Below, piece by piece: positions 18,101 to 27,600 of a stretch of DNA of 27,812 nt (position 1 is the first letter of the stretch; the number at the start of each line of letters is the position of its first letter). A program made the translations under genes and the position numbers. Source of the stretch: Spongospora subterranea f. sp. subterranea (Eukaryota > Endomyxa: Phytomyxea > Phytomyxea > Plasmodiophorida). The notes beneath the pieces are model-generated. The model saw only the letters and a list, made by a program, of their open reading frames with translations, was not told where the DNA came from and did not search any database. Where the stretch lies: the NCBI GenBank assembly GCA_049724395.1, contig JAUGWO010000283.1, positions 1 through 27,812 of the forward strand. Reading direction: 5' to 3'.

Positions 18101-19560
18101 AATGATAAATGACGCATCAACGCATTCGTTGCACCTTTCCGAACTGGGTTGGAAGCAGATTAACAATCTTCTCAAAGACAAAACAAAAGTCAATTATTAT
18201 CACAGAAGACCTAAATACTAGAGATAAAAGATTTGGCACAAGTCATATAGAAAACCACATACACCTAGACGGAATACTAGAGGAGTTCAGAATTATGAAC
18301 AATTTTGAAATACCAACCAGAGAGAACGACACATTAGATGTCACACTGGCGAACAAGAAAACGGCAAATTAGATTGTGAACTTCGAGGTCCACACAGACT
18401 TGAGCAGTGATCATCTACCAACAACAATTGAAACCTGTATTTGAGGCAAACTAACCACAAAATACCAATTGATAGGAAGAGAGTCAAAAAACTTGACAAC
18501 AGACCAACAAAAAAGGCACTAGTAGACAGCCACCGATGACCAATCAGATCACGCTATGGGACTGTTGCAATGCTACAAGAAAGCATAAAATACCGATACG
18601 TTAGATTGAACAGGCAGAAGTTTTTGAACAAACACCTGACCATAATTGGATCACCTGCTCTCCAATATCTGTTCAACAGATACTACCTATGCGTTTTGGC
18701 CCGGTCTTTCTCTGTCATTCCCCAACCCGTCTGGTTAGTCGATTCGCGCTTTGCCGATTTGAATGAAGTTAGGTATGAATTGTACCTCGTTTCGCGTGCT
18801 GTTGATGAAGGCAGCGAGACTGCTGTACGCGATCGTTTTCCTGACTGCCTTGCCCACTTGGAGAGGCCCAGAATTGCCGCCGTCAATCAGGTCGAAGTTG
18901 CACTTGTCCAGCAGCCACATAATTATCATGTCTTTTTCGTAGGCCGTCATTCGTACCGACACGCGTTGGGTCTGTGTGCCCCTTCCATGTCACACAACCC
19001 AACCCTTATTGCCATATCATCAGGGTTTCACCGACAAGGCGTTCGGTGAACTCAGTGACCTGACGCAACTCTGACACCCCTTTCGCAAAAACCCTTTGAA
19101 ACTGCACAAAATCAGCCATTATAAAGCGTTGTAAAATAGGCGAAAACGTTTTCAACTCTGTGGAATATTTTAACTTTGACACCCCCTACAATTAAAAGTA
19201 AGTATAATAATGTGTGTGTGGATGACACAACACAAGAGGTATTCAACAAAACTGAGTGGAGTAAAGACAACAGAATCAAAATCCAATGGCTCAAACAAAC
19301 ATCTTGTTCAATGAGTACCCACCAATAGACAAATTGTCGATTAATGGACAAACCATACAAACAACAAAAACAGCGCAATGCTTAAGAGCAACGCTAACGC
19401 CAATAACGAGAAAAAAACTCAACTTTCACTATTCCACTGACAGAAGTGACCAACGATATAAGGACACGATGTAAACTGGTACGATAAATGAGCAAAAATC
19501 GGATACCACACAGAACATATCAGCAAATATGTCGAGGGTTTATAGGAGGGAAACTGAACT
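18100..19560 (+). mobile_element. LINE (non-LTR retrotransposon) remnant: endonuclease and RT thumb pieces
   Basis: At 18180-18430 the + strand reads IIITEDLNTRDKRFGTSHIE, then LDVTLANKKTAN, then VHTDLSSDHLPTTIE. This is the end of an APE-type endonuclease (GDxNxRH..., then SDH). At 19210-19470 it reads KTEWSKDNRIKIQWLKQT and DKLSINGQTIQTTKTAQCL, typical of the reverse transcriptase end/thumb region of Jockey-like LINEs. The RT core is missing: the stretch between (about 18600-19200) is unrelated in content and looks like a replacement or insertion. An in-frame TAG at 18370-18372 interrupts the endonuclease segment. Inactive copy. Confidence 0.7.
18600..19200. other. Unassigned segment inside the LINE remnant
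   Basis: About 600 bp where the RT core should be. Long open frames occur on both strands (18570-19049 + and 18735-18962 -) without recognisable motifs. It may be a nested insertion or a swapped segment. Confidence 0.35.
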
Positions 19561-19569
19561 ATTATCTAC

Positions 19570-19760
19570 CCGGCGTTATGGAGAAACGGGCGAAATGACA
19601 TACCGTAGATGACAATATTATCCATCTGATAAAATTAGCAAAACTCCGTGGAGATGACAAAATTAGTGCCATTTTTTAGAAATTTGGTGACAAAATTATC
19701 CATCTCACAGCCCTTGTTATGACAAAATTCAAAAATTTATCCATTTGGGACGTAACCATC
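19570..19760. repeat. Degenerate GACAAAATTA/TTATCCAT repeat block
   Basis: Variants of (G)ATGACAAAATTA and ATTATCCATCT recur: TGACAATATTATCCATCT, GATGACAAAATTAGTGCC, GGTGACAAAATTATCCATCT and ATGACAAAATTC, then TTTATCCAT. The spacing is irregular, like a decayed minisatellite or MITE end. Confidence 0.55.
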
Positions 19761-20371
19761 GAGCCGTGTCGAATTGTGGCTGGAATAAATCAACTTGGTC
19801 TTGGCGAAGCGTCGTCGTCGCTTCGGTCGCGCAAGCATGATCACGAACAACAATGTCGCTAGACGCTCTGGTCTCCGTATGGAATCCCACGTTAGTAAAC
19901 TGGTGCCCAGTCGGCCGGTTCGTCAAGCCTGGCTGTGCCGATTCTGGTCCGAACACAGAGGCGGTGTGGAAAGTTTCAGACTAAAATTTGGTACGTTGAG
20001 AAGTGGCTAGCCCGCTATATGAATGTGATTCCGTTCATAAAGCAGTACCGAAATGGCCGATGTCTGTCTTCGACGGACCTAAGGGCAGATGCATAGCCTT
20101 GGAGACAGAAAGTTTATTCAAACCGTATGCCCGAGCGTTATGCAAAGTGTCAGACCTGTACGATTCGTGTCCACATTATGATACATAAAATAGCATTAAC
20201 GATTATTGGGCACATAAATCGTGAGCAAACGCGGTTCGAGTAGTTGGTATATCCAGCCAATGGTCATAGTAAAAGCGGAGGTTGTGTGCACAGTTAGCAT
20301 TAGGTTTGCAGTTTCTCCACGCAATGAGATTCCTCAGTGGGCATGTTTTGTGGATATAATATGAAGCCAGC
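19761..20371. other. No gene recognised
   Basis: Open frames such as 20003-20188 (+) have ordinary composition but no domain. They might include upstream exons of the oxygenase-like fragment. Confidence 0.35.
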
Positions 20372-20644
20372 ATGCGCGTCAACAAAGCCAGGCTATCGGC
20401 CCTGATTGGTCCCACAATAATGGATATACTCCTGGACCTCGAGTTTCGGGATGGAGGGGGCCGCTGGCATCCCGGACCTGTACGAATAGGCGACGTTGTG
20501 ATATTCAACAGCTTTATCGACCATAAGGTATTATACTGTAATCTAGAAGTTGTCACATCCATGCATGAAAGTGCCCAACAGGCACCCCATTTCAATGGGA
20601 AAGGGATGCGCGTCTCTTTAGACTTCCGAATTTTAATTCAATAA
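20372..20644 (+). pseudogene. Fragment resembling the C-terminus of a 2-oxoglutarate oxygenase
   Basis: The frame contains PVRIGDVVIFNSFIDHKVLY and ends GMRVSLDFRILIQ. GDVVxFNSFxxH and RxSLDxRI are typical of the last strands of phytanoyl-dioxygenase-like and viral or algal Fe(II)/2OG oxygenases, where the His binds iron and the Arg binds 2-oxoglutarate. The N-terminal HxD part is not seen, so the piece is either a terminal exon or a remnant. The assignment rests on short motifs only. Confidence 0.35.
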
Positions 20645-20793
20645 ACGTCTGCTTATATTTAATTTTAGTTTGCTTAAATTCATCATTGCCTCATATTTCA
20701 GACTGTTATCGCTGCTCAGAGATTCAGCCCACTAGTATGAAAGCAAATGCACTACGCCGTTAATTCACGCCGGTTGCAGCCAAAACTAAAGAA

Positions 20794-20844
20794 CTGCGCC
20801 GCCTTCGCGGCAGGGGGTTTTTTCATGACGAGTCCCTGCGGACT
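20794..20844. repeat. Two small hairpins with a T-run
   Basis: CTGCGCCGCCTTCGCGGCAG followed by GGGGGTTTTTTC, then GAGTCCCTGCGGACTC. Each can fold into a short stem. They lie just upstream of the SET coding region. They look like bacterial terminators, but the setting is eukaryotic. Confidence 0.5.
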
Positions 20845-20875
20845 CACAAAACATTTCCGCTTTCAACGCTTGACA

Positions 20876-21467
20876 ATGCTTCCGGCTGTCTATGCACACA
20901 TATCGAGCAATATCTATTACACCAAGGTTCGGCCTTACAGAACACCACGCGGCGCAGGCTGTAACTGCGATGGAGTGGTCGCGATGTGTGACAATGATCA
21001 TTGTCTGGGTCGCGCTACGAAAACCGAGTGCGACCCGAGATATTGCGGCGCAGGTGATCGCTGCAAAAATCAGCGAATTCAGGAAGGGGCAGGGGCTCGG
21101 GTCGCAATCAAACCGACAGTCATGTGTGGCTGGGGTCTTCATAATAGAATATGTTGGCGTGGTGTACGATCACGATTCCCTGTCGGACGATCAACGCCGA
21201 CAGGGCTATGTGTTTCGTGTCGACAAAGACACTTATGTCGACGCCTATGCGTTTGGTGGCAAGGCCCGATTCATCAATCACAGCTGCGAGCCAAACGCGA
21301 TCGCGGAGGTGTGGGAAATGTCAAGCGGTGAAACACGCATTGCGGTTTTCGCAAGAGAACATGTGCCTGCAGGCGACCAACTCCGGTTTGATTACGGAGA
21401 TCAGCATGTTGTTGACGATTACTGGTAATGCTACTGCGGTTCGCCAAGTTGCCGTCAACGCATCTGA
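20876..21467 (+). pseudogene. AWS-SET histone lysine methyltransferase (SETD2/NSD/ASH1 class), damaged
   Basis: The likely start is MLPAVYAHISSNIYY at 20876 (an alternative ATG lies at 20825). A Cys-rich AWS zinc module follows (GCNCDGVVAMC, CLGRATKTECD, CGAGDRCKNQRIQ), then the SET domain: GWG, VFIIEYVGVVYD, YVFRVDKDTYVDA, ARFINHSCEPNA with the catalytic NHSC, and FDYG. These enzymes methylate histone H3, often K36. Odd: at 21136-21142 the text jumps from GWG in one frame straight to VFIIEYVG in another, skipping about 10-15 residues normally present, so a small deletion is likely. An in-frame TAA (21426-21428) separates FDYG...DDYW from a normal post-SET zinc tail (CYCGSPSCRQRI) that ends at TGA 21465-21467. 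The last ~70 bp lie inside the palindrome arm. Confidence 0.8.
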
Positions 21468-22311
21468 AACCCTAAATAATTTATTCCGTTGCGTAGCTGT
21501 TGGTAGCGCCATATTCAACATCGGGCCCTGGCGTTCCTGGCATGTTGAGCAGGCCGGCGATGCTGGCCGTGGCAATTCTTGGCTGGATGTGTTTTGAATA
21601 CAGGTTGGCACTCGCGCAAGCGCGAGCCGCGTCGCCATCCGTTGCGTAGAATGAAATGGCCACCTTCTCCGAGTGACCGGCAAAGTGGAACATGAGCTGG
21701 CGCTCGGTTTGATCGGACACAAGCTGGTGAACCAGCGTGTCCTGCATGGCCCGCAAAGTATTCGGTGTTACGGAATACTCTGGCAACCGTTTCGAGAAAA
21801 AAGACGTTGTTGATGCGTACAGGGACGGCATCGGGCCCCGTCTGTGGACGAATAACCGGCTGCCCACCAACGGCACTATGGCCGGGTATTTTCGAAAGAA
21901 GGCGGATCGTATGCACTCCGCATAGGTCCTCAGCAGCTGCACACCCTCACGGGTATGAGGTGTGATCGTCGGCGCATCTAAGAACAATCAGTAATCGATT
22001 GTGATCACTTAGTCGCGCGCGCAGTTCGACCAGTGTCGTGGCAATCTTTGCCGGTGGTAGAGACCCAAACTCCGTTGTTCCGTTCGATCTGCAGGACGTC
22101 CTCCACACGCATTTCGCAACGCTGACGGCTGCGGCAAGGGATAGAAAAAACCTATTGCTTGACATCAGTTCGGAAAGCTGCAGCGATGCTGCATAAATTC
22201 ACCTGGATCGCCACCATAAACAGATTGTTTATGTCACTCAAATCGGTGGGGTCCACCGCGTCGTATTCGTTGGCCCACAGCAAGCGCAGCGTGCCATTTG
22301 CCTCACCAATC
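21399..22311. repeat. Long inverted repeat, left arm (about 0.91 kb)
   Basis: The arm is the reverse complement of 22422-23341. Matching positions sum to 44733-44740 throughout. The arms differ only by a few single-base changes, a 1-bp indel and a 6-bp indel, so identity is about 99%. The outer 70 bp are the 3' end of the SET gene; the rest is a tyrosine-recombinase gene. Confidence 0.95.
21481..22311 (-). CDS. Tyrosine recombinase, left-arm copy (Crypton-like?)
   Basis: The minus-strand gene runs from the palindrome centre outward and ends at 21481, 13 bp from the end of the convergent SET gene. Text includes GEANGTLRLLWANEYDAVD, NRFFLSLAAAVSVAKCVW, TPHTREGVQLLRTYAECIR and the catalytic end TPNTLRAMQDTLVHQLVSD, FHFAGHS, then AISFYA. 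An Arg in xxLRAMQD, the HxxGHS motif and a Tyr nine residues after the GH His fit the R..HxxGH..Y box of tyrosine recombinases. A predicted 31-nt intron at 21978-22008 joins ELRARL to APTITPHT. Such enzymes cut and rejoin DNA through the Tyr. No start codon is visible, so the N-terminus is truncated at the palindrome spacer. Family beyond tyrosine recombinase is a guess. Confidence 0.6.
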
Positions 22312-22421
22312 GCCTTCTGCACAACGGACCTTATTAGCCGTAACACGCTGGTTCACCAGCTTGTGTCCGATCAAACCGAGCGCCAGCTCATGTTCCACTT
22401 TGCCGGTCACTCGGAGAAGGT
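22312..22421. other. Palindrome spacer carrying a third recombinase fragment
   Basis: The 80 bp at 22343-22422 are an exact or near-exact copy of 22994-23073 (LVHQLVSDQTERQLMFHFAG, then HSEKV), the catalytic end of the recombinase, in + orientation. It runs in frame straight into the right arm's GEANGTLRLLW. So the C-terminal part of one copy is joined head-on to the N-terminal part of the next. Confidence 0.9.
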
Positions 22422-23253
22422 GATTGGTGAGGCAAATGGCACGCTGCGCTTGCTGTGGGCCAACGAATACGACGCGGTGGACCCCACCGATTTGAGTGAC
22501 ATAAACAATCTGTTTATGGTGGCGGTTCCAGGTGAATTTATGCAGCATCGCTGCAGCTTTCCGAACTGATGTCAAGCAATAGGTTTTTTCTATCCCTTGC
22601 CGCAGCCGTCAGCGTTGCGAAATGCGTGTGGAGGACGTCCTGCAGATCGAACGGAACAACGGAGTTTGGGTCTCTACCACCGGCAAAGATTGCCACAACA
22701 CTGGTCGAACTGCGCGCGCGACTAAGTGATCACAATCGATTACTGATTGTTCTTAGATGCGCCGACGATCACACCTCATACCCGTGAGGGTGTGCAGCTG
22801 CTGAGGACCTATGCGGAGTGCATACGATCCGCCTTCTTTCGAAAATACCCGGCCATAGTGCCGTTGGTGGGCAGCCGGTTATTCGTCCACAGACGGGGCC
22901 CGATGCCGTCCCTGTACGCATCAACAACGTCTTTTTTCTCGAAACGGTTGCCAGAGTATTCCGTAACACCGAATACTTTGCGGGCCATGCAGGACACGCT
23001 GGTTCACCAGCTTGTGTCCGATCAAACCGAGCGCCAGCTCATGTTCCACTTTGCCGGTCACTCGGAGAAGGTGGCCATTCCATTCTACGCAACGGATGGC
23101 GACGCGGCTCGCGCTTGCGCGAGTGCCAACCTGTATTCAAAACACATCCAGCCAAGAATTGCCACGGCCAGCATCGCCGGCCTGCTCAACATGCCAGGAA
23201 CGCCAGGGCCCGATGTTGAATATGGCGCTACCAACAGCTACGCAACGGAATAA
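22422..23253 (+). CDS. Tyrosine recombinase, right-arm copy
   Basis: Mirror image of the left-arm gene with the same motifs (LRAMQD, HFAGHS, then AIPFYA). Predicted introns are 22525-22556 (32 nt, joining NNLFMVA to LSELMSSN) and 22726-22756 (31 nt, joining RARL to NAPTITPHT). It ends at the stop at 23251-23253. Its frame also stays open upstream into the spacer fragment. The two arm genes are transcribed away from each other. These introns are shorter than in the neighbouring host genes. Confidence 0.6.
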
Positions 23254-23341
23254 TAATAAATTATTTAGGGTTTCAGATGCGTTGACGGCAACTTGGCGAA
23301 CCGCAGTAGCATTACCAGTAATCGTCAACAACATACTGATC
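22422..23341. repeat. Long inverted repeat, right arm (about 0.92 kb)
   Basis: Partner of 21399-22311. The outer boundary is sharp at GATC (23341): beyond it the sequence (GGGAAATCTTTC) no longer mirrors the SET gene. Confidence 0.95.
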
Positions 23342-23352
23342 GGGAAATCTTT

Positions 23353-23448
23353 CTGTCCGCCGGCGGACAGACTGGATTCTGTCCGCCAGTACCCTATGCG
23401 ACGAGACTGGCGGATGGAAAGGATTCTGTCCGCCGGTAGGGTGCACTG
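23353..23448. repeat. CTGTCCGCC hairpin cluster
   Basis: CTGTCCGCCGGCGGACAG (23353-23370) is a perfect 18-bp palindrome. CTGTCCGCC recurs at 23379 and 23426. TCCGCCAGT (23382-23390) pairs with ACTGGCGGA (23406-23414), and CAGTACCCTA (23387-23396) pairs with TAGGGTgcACTG (23437-23448), giving nested stems. It starts 12 bp outside the right palindrome arm. Confidence 0.8.
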
Positions 23449-24392
23449 TACTAGTTGTCAGGTTGCGCTCCTCTATGGTCAGTTGGTCACCCTCACGAGA
23501 CGACGGAGTTAAATCAACTGTAAAAATAAAATGCTCGGATTCTTGCGGAATCTCGTCCCAAACTGCCGATTGTCCCGGAGACTTTACCAGTCCATGACGC
23601 AGCTGTGTCCCAGAAGCTCCACCCGCACATGACGCAGAACAGGCGTCGATTGTGCAGCCGATCCCTTACTGGCGGACATCAACATAGGAAGGACGAAATA
23701 ACTAATCAAGCAACAGAGACTGGAGATGAAGTACAACATGCTCCGTTCTTATCGTCGTTCAAACTACAATTGAAGAAGTCCGAAAATCAAAATCGAGACC
23801 AATATATGAAACGAAGCGTCAAAACAATCAGATTCGGTGGATGTCCTGATAGATCTTGATACATTCACAGATAACCAAACCCGACGAGAAAGGCAGCTGT
23901 AGTCAGCCGGAACTACACTAATTACCTTAATCAGTGTTTAATGTGTATACGAATATAGTGTGATAGACACAACCGGTAGATAGGGTGTGGTGGATTTCAA
24001 GGGAAACTCATATAGCTGAGCGGGCGAATCTGTTCGGCAGGTCAGTGCACAACGTGACAAGAACTGTCTTTTATATGCTCGTAAAGCAATGATTAGATGT
24101 GGTCTATCTTTGGATTTGAACTGCCAATCTCACACCACCACTGGTTTGGGACAGAATGATGAGCAACGTATAGCGAAGGTCCTTATCACAATCACATGAG
24201 TTTGTGCCCAGAGGGCGCGCCCTTGCCATGGCAGAGAGGTACCGCCCTTTGGCCCCAGGGTGGATATGGGTACTACAGACCCAACACAAATGTGTTGAAC
24301 TCAATAAAAAATTGATTCCAGGCAATCAAGTTGTATATCTAGGTTCCGGTCATTCCTACACACATTCGGCGGATTGTTGATTAAAGGAGTCC
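23449..24392. other. No gene recognised
   Basis: About 0.95 kb with short frames on both strands (for example 23605-23859 + and 24104-24325 -) but no domains, splice pattern or tRNA fold that I could support. Confidence 0.4.
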
Positions 24393-24451
24393 CTAAACCC
24401 TCAAGTAGTAAACCAACTTAAACCAACTTAAACCAACTTAAACCCAACTTT
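24393..24451. repeat. Tandem AACCAACTTA decamers next to a telomere-like CCCTAAACCCT
   Basis: Four units of (A)AACCAACTT(A) lie at 24411-24451, the last with one extra C. They are preceded at about 24391 by CCCTAAACCCT, one and a half units of the CCCTAAA telomere motif, too short to call an interstitial telomere. Confidence 0.75.
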
Positions 24452-24491
24452 ACTCTCAGGCTGATCTAGTGTCCCGTTTTATTTGATACCT

Positions 24492-24520
24492 CGTCTGTTA
24501 CAGTAATAATGTGACAGACG
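24492..24520. promoter_or_regulatory. 11-bp stem-loop upstream of the ankyrin gene
   Basis: CGTCTGTTACA (24492-24502) pairs with TGTGACAGACG (24510-24520) with one mismatch around a 7-nt loop, about 155 bp before the proposed ATG. Role unknown. Confidence 0.45.
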
Positions 24521-24675
24521 ATATAATTATAGCCCCTCTACTGTATTATATCACAGTCTGGTGATCTATATCACAATCATTAGAAGTAATTGGTCATTAT
24601 TGTGATATCATTATGACAGGAACAGGTATTGCAGAGATTGTGATGATCATGATGATATTGAGGTCGGGGGTCTCA

Positions 24676-27600
24676 ATGACTGTCCAAACATCACAAGATG
24701 TCTTACATACTGCATTGGAAAACGGGTCCATATCGAGTAATTATTTTGAGTTATGCTGTAAATGACTAATTGGATTATCTAGAGATGAAATAGCTGAGAA
24801 ATTGGCTCACGAGATTGAGGAGGAGTTCATTAATCGCCTCCATATAGTTCCACTCAGCGATGATATGTGGGGACGTTGGATCGGAATGGTTTGAACATTA
24901 TAGCGGGACTGATACAATTACAATAATCAAAAACATCACAGGATAGGTCATTGACACTTCGCACCACAACTATCAATATGGCACTTTATTACAACCGGTA
25001 AACTAAAAGGTGACAAGGGCTCTGTTTTTCAGGTCTTTGAACGTCAATAGGGAAAATGTCGCCAACATATTAATAGACAGAGGGGCCAATCTATTGTTAT
25101 CCGATCAATATGGGAATACTCCATTGCACATCGCCGCTTTTCGGGGCCTGTATTATATTCCTCATCACATGGTATAACATCTTATCTCAAACGTCTATAG
25201 AAATATCGCCGTCATTAAGATATTGGACAAAATCAAAACGTTGAAACAAAAAGTTATTGATATTAAAAACTCGGCTGGTGATACCCCACTTCACATGGCA
25301 GTTCGTTATAATCGGTTGGTAGTATACACTGTTTGATTTTGATCTCCTGTCAATGATTTTGACCGATTTATAGGAATTTGATTGTCAAAAGTCTGTTGGA
25401 TAAAGGTGCCGATCTCAAAATTGCTGACAAATTTGGGAATACGCCATTTCACCTTGCAGTAAAGAATAACCTGTAAACTGCTCTAATTTGTTTATTTGTA
25501 TATAGAACATATCTAATTAAGATCTCACATCAGTGAAGATATCATTATAGATATAATTGATGCGACAAGGCCCAAAACGGTCGATATTCTGGACCAGAAT
25601 GGGATGACGGAACCTTCTGTGTGTTTAAGTGGCAGAATAGTTCATAATGACCTGTATAGTGTTAACCGGTCTGTCGAAATCATTGAAGTCGCTGATTTGA
25701 TCTTACAGGAGTCCATATGCCCATCAAGGGGCGACATCGGATATAATCAATATCAGAAACAATTATGGGGAAACTGCTCTCTTTCAGGCACTTGATGGTC
25801 ATCGGTTGGTCAAGATCTACTGTTTAATTCTTATTTGCGCCATCAAATTTGTGTTTTCCTTCTCCCCAGTTTTCAAATCGCCCGAATTCTGTTGGACAAA
25901 GGTGCCGATCCATCAATAACGGACAATGATGGGAACACTCCATTACACATTAGAATGCCCCCTGCTTTGTATATCGCCCACATCTCACCAAATATCAAAG
26001 TTGGTACTAATGTAATGTGCTCACAGGACAGACGATATCATTCTCTCATGCATACAACATATGAATGTCAACCATCGGAACAACACAGGGTCCACACTAC
26101 TCCATACGGCTATAGAGTATGAACGGTTGGTCGTAATTTGTTCTTTGACACAGTTCGGCGCCTCAGAAAAATGGTTATTCAGAGGAGTTGTGGTCAAGGA
26201 TCTGTTGGACAGAGGGGCCGATCCCTCTATAAATGATGATGATGGGAACACCCCATTTCATATCAAAATGCCATCTGCATTGTAAGTGCACCTAATTTCA
26301 ACAATCAGCAAAGTTTTACTGATGTGATCACAGGACAGACGATATCATTCTCTCATGCATACAACATATGAATGTCAACGACCGGAACAACAATGGGGCA
26401 ACACTCCAGCGCCTCCTCCACACTGCTATAAAATGTAAACGGTTGGTCGTAATTATGATTTTTGACACAGATCAGCGATACAAGAAAACTGGTAATTTTA
26501 GGGAGGTTTTGGTCACGAATCTGTTGGATAGAGGGGCCAATCCCATTATTGCTGATCACCAAGGCCTGACAGCACTGCACCTTGCAATTGTTCATGGCCT
26601 GTATACTGAACTCATCTTTCAATATACCTTGAATTCTTATTAAAGTTTCACAGAAGTCGGCAGATCATCCTTCATATCATTCATGCGGGGAGGCCAAAAC
26701 CATCTCACCTTCTGCTCCAAAGTGGCATGACGGAACGCCTCTATTCGAGCATAATTCACAGATTGATTGATCGTGGCCTGTATATTGCTTCAATGTCAAT
26801 CCAGCACATTTAAGTGGCTGATTTGATCTCATAGAAACGAAGACCTCGTTATTGAAGTACTTACTCTTTCATGCGATGGAATAATCAATCTGCGGGGCCA
26901 GGACGAGCGAACTGCTCTTTTTTTTGCAGCTGCGCGTAGGTTGGTCAAATTTACTGTCTAGGTATCGTCAGCTCTTTCATTTTTTTTCTTATTAACAGTA
27001 CTGAGATCGTCCAAATTCTGTTGGAGAATGGTGCCGATCCTACCATAACGGATATTCATGATCTAGGGCCATTTTCTTACAGATTCGTGTAAATTGATGA
27101 AATTTCGAAAAAATTTTAAATATTCCCTGAAGTGGTGACAGGACCGACGAAGTCTTCATCTCAATGATACAGAACGTTGATGTCAATCACCGATACATTG
27201 ATGGGTCCACAATTCTCCATCTTGCTATTAGGCGTTATCGGTTGGACTGGATTTGTGTTGGACACTGAGCAGCCCTTAAATTTAACTGATTTGTTAGGGA
27301 AGAGGTTGTCAAGTATCTGTTGGATAAAGGCGCCAATCCTGGTATTGCTGATATTTCTGGAAATACGGCACTGCATCGTGCAATATTCAGTGACGTGTAT
27401 GCTGTTCAATTGCCCATATTATGGTTCTGAATGGAATCTCACAGAAATGAGCAAATACTCGTTCATCTACTTGATGCGGCGCGACCCAAAGCGGTCAATA
27501 ATCTGGGTCAGATGGAATGACCCAAATTTCTGGGTGTTTTCATGATGATGGGTATCCGCTCAAATGTGGATCTAGCACATTCAATTCACTGAATTATTCT

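Noticed and set aside
20794-20826. Hairpin plus T-run like a bacterial terminator
   Set aside because: All surrounding genes are intron-bearing eukaryotic genes; kept only as a structural repeat.
12625-21428. Alternative genetic code suggested by in-frame TGA (12625) and TAA (21426)
   Set aside because: Both TGA and TAA are used as ordinary ends elsewhere (ORF1, SET tail, TIM-barrel), and both genes carry additional damage.
22303-22575. ORF crossing the palindrome centre on the minus strand
   Set aside because: It is the antisense frame of the right arm and spacer; the recombinase motifs are on the other strand.
24393-24451. CRISPR array
   Set aside because: Short head-to-tail decamers without spacers; eukaryotic setting.
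26021-27409. Minus-strand ORFs across the ankyrin exons
   Set aside because: They are mirror frames of conserved ankyrin exons and cross the predicted introns.
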